A stretch of 64,000 nt of DNA from Azorinus chamasolen (taxonomy: Eukaryota; Mollusca; Bivalvia; Cardiida; Solecurtidae): positions 40,242,599 through 40,306,598 of the forward strand of contig OY755252.1 of assembly GCA_963576725.1 (NCBI GenBank), in the 5' to 3' direction. A model generated the notes under the pieces. It made no database searches. It was given only the letters and a program-made list of their open reading frames with translations, and was not told the origin of the DNA. The stretch's first letter is position 1; each line of letters begins with the position of its first letter. A program made the translations under genes and the position numbers. Shown here piece by piece: positions 61,701 through 64,000 of this stretch.

Positions 61701-63893
61701 TTTTGGAAGCAAACAGAGTAGACCCTGAACAGATGACTCCTACAGGCCTACTGTTCGAAAAGGCATGACAAAGATTGAAGGAAAGGAACTGTTTGTCAGG
61801 CAACAATTTACCCAGTGCATTAACACTTTACCTGATCTAGGTTAACCCATTCCCTGATATTGACGACTTTTGACAACTCTGTCACTTTGTGAAACCATTG
61901 TGATAAATAGAACATTTGCTCCAATAGGAGCAAATGCTCTATTTATCACAATGGTTTCAAACTACAAAATTCTAAGTTTCCCTTTCTCTAGTTAATGCTC
62001 CTTTTCAGTAGATTTATTCAAAGAGGTTGTATCTAAAATAGCATATGAGGTAATGGGTTATTAAAGCAGGAAGTGTTGGCCATAGCAGCAACAGTAGATC
62101 CAGATCAAAAGTGTGAAAAGGTTAAGGGTTAAGACTTCATTTATTTAGCATGAGAAGGATACAAACTTTTCTTTACTGTACATATCTTATTAGTAGAGTT
62201 CTTACCAAGAGAGTAAATGACACATAATACTTCGCTTTACAACATAACACTGACACTAGCATGTGCCAGACTGTGCAGTGTACTGGTACACTGACACTAG
62301 CATATACCAGACCCTGAAGTTTACTGGTCCTTACCAAGAGTAACTGCCACATAATACTTGGCTCTGCAACATAACACTGACACTAGCATTTACCAGACCC
62401 TGAAGTTTACAGGTACTTACCAAGAGTAACTGCCCATAATACTTGGCTCTGCAACATAACAATGACACTAGCATTTACCAGGCTCTGTGAAGTTTACTGG
62501 TACTTACCTAGAGTACGGGCTACATAATACTTGGCTCGACAACATAACACTGACACTAACATATACTACACTCTGTGAAGTTTACTGGTACTTACCAAGA
62601 AGGTAAAGGCCACATAATACTTGGGTCTGCAACATACATGTAATATTGATACTAGCATGTACCAGAGCATTTGTAGTTTCTGTTACTTACCAAGAGTAAA
62701 GATCTGAACTAGGCTCTGCAACATAACGATGACATAAGCATACACCAGACTCTGTGAAGTTTACTGGTACTTACCAAGAGTAAAGGCCACATAATACTTG
62801 GCTCTGCAACATAACATTGACACTAGCATGTACCAAACTCTGTGCAGGAAGCTGTGGGTTCTAATAAACTCTGGATCTGAAATGGAAGTGGACCAGCTTC
62901 TATTGAAATTAGGTTTCCTGTCTGATAAGGGTCTGTTTGCTAATGAAATAATACAGAACCATCATAGTTTCTTTCATGGTAAACATTTCCTTGCTCATAG
63001 TGCCATATCAAAAACATTTTTCCTCATGAATATTCATTTAAGAAATAATGACAATACGAATATTTTTCGGCTGAAAATTCGTAATGTTACATGAATACTG
63101 TACAGGAATATGTTACCTTGGCAGAAACTGTAGAATCACATCTATATAAGTCCATACCAAACAGAGCAGACCCTGATTAGACTGCTCCTATAGGAGCCCT
63201 CTGGTCTAGGTCTACTCTGTTTGCAAATGCATGAAAACATGTTTATATGAAAGAAAGGGTTAATTAACATGTTACCTCATCCATATTATGAGAACATGAA
63301 TATTAATAAGCCAATTCGCAAAAGTGATAACCCCCGGCAAACAAGAACTGGCCTCAGTATTTGGATTTAGTTGTTAGCTTTAATAGTTATTGTGCTTTCT
63401 GCATTACAGTAAAATCCCTCTAAACCGGAATTCTAGCAGAGAAGAATTTAGATACTTTTAGGCAGGTGGCTGCTTAATGCAGGAATAAAGGCATCCTGCA
63501 TTAAGCTGCCATCCGTCTCCAAGACCAATATTTATACCAAATTTAATGCACGGTTTAGAAGGGTATTACTGTAGTTTTAAGTTGCAATAAGCTACTACCT
63601 GGCTTGAAGGCCAGTCATCAGATTTCTTTTAACCCTTTACCTAATGAATATCCATGTAAGACCACCTACTGGAGCTGTAGACCTGGATTTTCTGTTAGTA
63701 AATGTGTAAAAATGTGTTGCTAATAAGTAAAGGTTTATGACATTGAAGAGAGGTTTGTAACACATGTAACTGTAGTTACACATCAACAATTCGCTTACTC
63801 ACCTGAATTTAACACCTCAGGAAACAATGGCTTAACCGTAAAATGGAAAAGCATCCAGAACGAGGTAACGGACAGTTTATATACAACAGAATT
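55539..63893 (-). CDS. MBOAT2: MBOAT1/2-type lysophospholipid acyltransferase, C-terminal half (6 exons, 5' end outside window)
   Basis: Six minus-strand exons join in frame into 272 residues ending at TGA. Order of landmarks: FHFTV..LFPE (membrane segment), RAKYYVAFTL, GDAICNASGFGFNGYDDTG, TSFKMYIDNWNIQTALWL with the MBOAT Asn region, LSALWHGCYPGYY with the catalytic His, VPFTLLHIRPTIMFY, and a polar tail. All are hallmarks of MBOAT1/MBOAT2, ER multi-pass enzymes that re-acylate lysophospholipids in membrane remodelling. Paralog choice between MBOAT1 and MBOAT2 cannot be settled here. The first exons lie beyond the right edge. Introns hold MITEs, a HINE-like array and a decayed tandem array of one of its own exons. 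Confidence 0.92.
55860..56082. mobile_element. A2 right half joined to B right half
   Basis: A2 text to 'tatttatggagcaaagggttaa' (56012), immediately followed by B text 'gctcctgttcaatagatcta', 'taaaaatagcctatttgaga', 'attggttaa'. Confidence 0.65.
56146..56430 (-). other. Unidentified coding-like segment in the last MBOAT intron
   Basis: An open frame of ~90 codons to a TGA at 56148-56146, with protein-like composition (EQCDNPRFLLIPNGAQNIAN; WNGVDLYVLMNILKYVSHLR). It has no in-frame ATG at a plausible start and a stop just upstream (around 56431). It could be a retrocopy fragment, an old transposon coding piece or an unannotated exon. No family was recognised. Confidence 0.3.
56435..57468. 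other. MBOAT last intron, apparently single-copy stretch
   Basis: About 1 kb with no repeat family found elsewhere in the window, slightly higher in CG dinucleotides. It may hold regulatory sequence or a diverged exon. No evidence decides. Confidence 0.35.
57469..57688. mobile_element. B MITE, hairpin reduced
   Basis: TTAACCCATTTCCTCCATAA ... GGAGGAAATAGGTTAA. The left arm is mostly lost. Confidence 0.85.
57698..57873. mobile_element. E MITE, internally deleted
   Basis: 'ttaaccttacgcctgctggg' ... 'gctcagcaggctaaaggta', ends as in the copy at 37778; hairpin gone. Confidence 0.65.
57877..58084. mobile_element. F MITE
   Basis: 'gcttacaacgctgacttttc' ... 'ccgcgcagtaagggttaa'. Hairpin gcagaccttgatgagagag / ccctctcatctgggtctac. 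Ends 23 bp before the MBOAT exon at 58107. Confidence 0.82.
58107..58258 (-). CDS. MBOAT2: MBOAT gene exon (VPFTLLHIRPTIMFY)
   Basis: 152 nt, phase 0 in, ending TTCTATAA before donor GTAAGT. Encodes RRKVRPYFLRSENVKTFYDV and SYMVVPFTLLHIRPTIMFY, the C-terminal membrane region. Confidence 0.93.
58295..58539. mobile_element. A2 MITE
   Basis: TTAACCCTTTCCCTCATATT ... GGGAAAGTTTTAA. Hairpin gcagaccccaattagacgg / ccatctgaacagggtctgc. Begins 37 bp from the MBOAT exon. Confidence 0.82.
58536..58751. mobile_element. A2 MITE
   Basis: TTAACCCTAACACAAACAGA (left flank deleted) ... 'aataagtaaagggttaa'. Shares both terminal TTAA with neighbours. Confidence 0.75.
58748..60646. mobile_element. A MITE split by a HINE-like element
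   Basis: Left part 'ttaatacctaccgaatattc' to 'gtggccatttt'. Right part from 'actaaagaaacagatctatt' to CAGGGAAAGGGTTAA. The two A flanks here are inverted copies of each other, so the empty MITE would be one large palindrome. Confidence 0.82.
58822..60430 (+). mobile_element. HINE-like element with ~160-bp tandem core, complete
   Basis: Head AACAAGAG, palindrome TACCGCATACGGTA, then TACGCCCAC. About nine units follow ('aagggccataactccgaaac', 'cgactcagcttcagatcttg', 'atgcattaaacatttgtgtg', 'cagttttcccagaaaacagc'). Then a (GAAC/GGAC)n run and the 3' hairpin CCACCTTTATTAGGTGGGCGTA. TACGCCCAC complements GTGGGCGTA. Confidence 0.8.
60698..60895 (-). CDS. MBOAT2: MBOAT gene exon with catalytic WHG
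   Basis: 198 nt, 66 codons, phase 0 to 0. TSFKMYIDNWNIQTALWL carries the conserved Asn region. LSALWHGCYPGYYFTF carries the catalytic His of MBOAT enzymes. Confidence 0.95.
60938..61135. mobile_element. F MITE
   Basis: 'tttaatccattgaaagcggg' left end. Hairpin gtagacccagatgagaggg / ccatcttatcaggttctgc. Right flank 'ctattccactctgaaaattc'. Confidence 0.7.
61285..61370. mobile_element. E MITE hairpin, degraded
   Basis: 'aactagtttagatcctgatg' and 'catcttggtccaaattgtat' arms. Confidence 0.55.
61430..61533 (-). CDS. MBOAT2: MBOAT gene exon (GFGFNGYDD)
   Basis: 104 nt encoding DAICNASGFGFNGYDDTGKP then RWDLITNVNILGIE. Closely matches DAINNAAGFGFRGYDENG and RWDLISN of MBOAT2. Acceptor TTGTAG, donor GTAGCA. 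Confidence 0.93.
61594..61795. mobile_element. A2 MITE, degraded
   Basis: 'gaccctttctgtttaatatt', 'ataatgacatcatgaatatt', shortened hairpin, 'gaaggaaaggaact'. Confidence 0.65.
61842..62062. mobile_element. B MITE
   Basis: TTAACCCATTCCCTGATATT ... GAGGTAATGGGTTA. Hairpin nearly perfect ('ctccaataggag' centre). Lies 139 bp from the exon array. Confidence 0.88.
62201..62774 (-). repeat. Tandem array of six decayed copies of the MBOAT exon 3' part with its 5' splice site
   Basis: Units begin (plus strand) with 'cttacc' at 62201, 62330, 62416, 62503, 62591 and 62686. The true exon donor is at 62770. Spacing is 84-95 bp, apart from an extra 41-bp partial unit after the first. Each unit is about 20 nt of intron plus the exon's last ~65-70 nt. 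All six keep a GTAAG donor. Reading frames are broken: in-frame stops are seen in the units at 62330, 62416, 62503 and 62686, and small indels shift the phase in those at 62201 and 62591. None has the exon's real acceptor. Confidence 0.88.
62775..62876 (-). CDS. MBOAT2: MBOAT gene exon with RAKYYVAFTL; source of the adjacent exon array
   Basis: 102 nt. Acceptor CCATTTCAG, then DPEFIRTHSFLHRVWYMLVS and MLCCRAKYYVAFTL plus G, then donor GTAAGT. The vertebrate counterpart ends ARPKYYFAWTL. Phase matches both neighbours exactly. The last ~75 nt plus the donor are repeated six more times just downstream in the transcript. Confidence 0.9.
63015..63264. mobile_element. A2 MITE
   Basis: 'atgaatattcatttaagaaa' ... 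'gaaagaaagggttaa'. Hairpin gcagaccctgattagactg / ccctctggtctaggtctac. Confidence 0.75.
63407..63571. mobile_element. C/D-type MITE, shortened
   Basis: TA flanks, CAGTAAAATCCCTCTAAACC left end and its near-complement 'ggtttagaagggtattactg' at the right. The central palindrome has lost its middle. Confidence 0.82.
63629..63740. mobile_element. A2 MITE, internal deletion
   Basis: TTAACCCTTTACCTAATGAA ... 'aataagtaaaggttta'. Only traces of the hairpin remain. Confidence 0.6.
63803..63893 (-). CDS. MBOAT2: MBOAT gene exon (first in window)
   Basis: 91 nt in phase 0, encoding NSVVYKLSVTSFWMLFHFTV then KPLFPEVLNS plus one base. Hydrophobic, aligning with the LLFHLTI..LPVEYN region of MBOAT2. Acceptor TTTCAG, donor GTGAGT. 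Confidence 0.85.
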
Positions 63894-64000
63894 CTGAAAT
63901 AGATAAACGGGCAGAAATCTGTATTAAAGAAGTGGCCAGTTTCTTTACAATAAAATTCTGACATAAAAAAAAGAACAAGTAAGATCTCACATAATTCTAT

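Noticed and set aside
62885..63000. Candidate extra MBOAT exon upstream of 62876
   Set aside because: The sequence is A2 MITE material, and the exon at 62775-62876 already joins the exon at 63803-63893 in correct phase.

Overview
The window is animal nuclear DNA, most likely from a bivalve mollusc. It is AT-rich, has short exons with GT-AG introns, and is dense with short palindromic transposons. The bivalve call is an inference from the style of the repeats and could be wrong at genus level. No bacterial gene, rRNA or functional tRNA was seen.

Three host genes are supported. (1) A minus-strand gene runs from 34.8 kb down to 13.6 kb in nine exons. It encodes the first ~273 residues of ERGIC3 (ERGIC-53-like/Erv46 ER-Golgi cargo receptor). 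Exon phases join perfectly, but the exons for the last ~110 residues are not visible in the window. (2) A plus-strand two-exon gene (7.66-10.64 kb) encodes a 78-residue double-hairpin membrane protein. Its spacing of Gly, Pro and Cys resembles ROMO1/Mgr2. (3) A minus-strand gene (63.9 to 55.5 kb) encodes the C-terminal ~272 residues of an MBOAT1/MBOAT2-type lysophospholipid acyltransferase. Just downstream of one of its exons lie six decayed tandem copies of that exon's 3' part.

Nearly everything else is mobile DNA. Names used below: A, A2, B, E and F are TTAA-flanked MITEs, each with a central hairpin. A and A2 share one hairpin core with different flanks; F and E have related cores; B has an unrelated one. 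C and D are TA-flanked MITEs of about 205 bp whose ends read CAGTAAAACC and which carry a long palindrome. G is a palindromic repeat containing 'tttctccaccaaacc'. 'HINE-like' marks elements resembling Helentron-associated (pearl-type) elements. They have a 5' head AAC(A/T)AGAR followed by a small palindrome, then a minisatellite core, then a 3' hairpin whose last arm also complements a subterminal 5' segment. 'TTTCGC elements' are ~2.6-3.0 kb DNA transposons whose ends carry repeated TTTCGC and which make 8-bp target duplications.

Layout: 0-7 kb repeats (two HINE-like arrays, a TIR element). 7.6-10.6 kb small plus-strand gene. 11.6-12.8 kb reversed HINE-like array. 13.6-34.8 kb ERGIC3, whose second intron holds an 8-bp-TSD transposon that contains an A MITE that contains a HINE-like array. 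Its first intron holds a non-LTR retrotransposon split by a second TTTCGC element. 35-39.7 kb MITEs and a purine microsatellite. 39.7-43.2 kb decayed Ty3/gypsy element carrying a C MITE and a tRNA-derived SINE. 43-55 kb MITEs and several minisatellites. 55.5-63.9 kb the acyltransferase gene, with a HINE-like array inside an A MITE in one intron.
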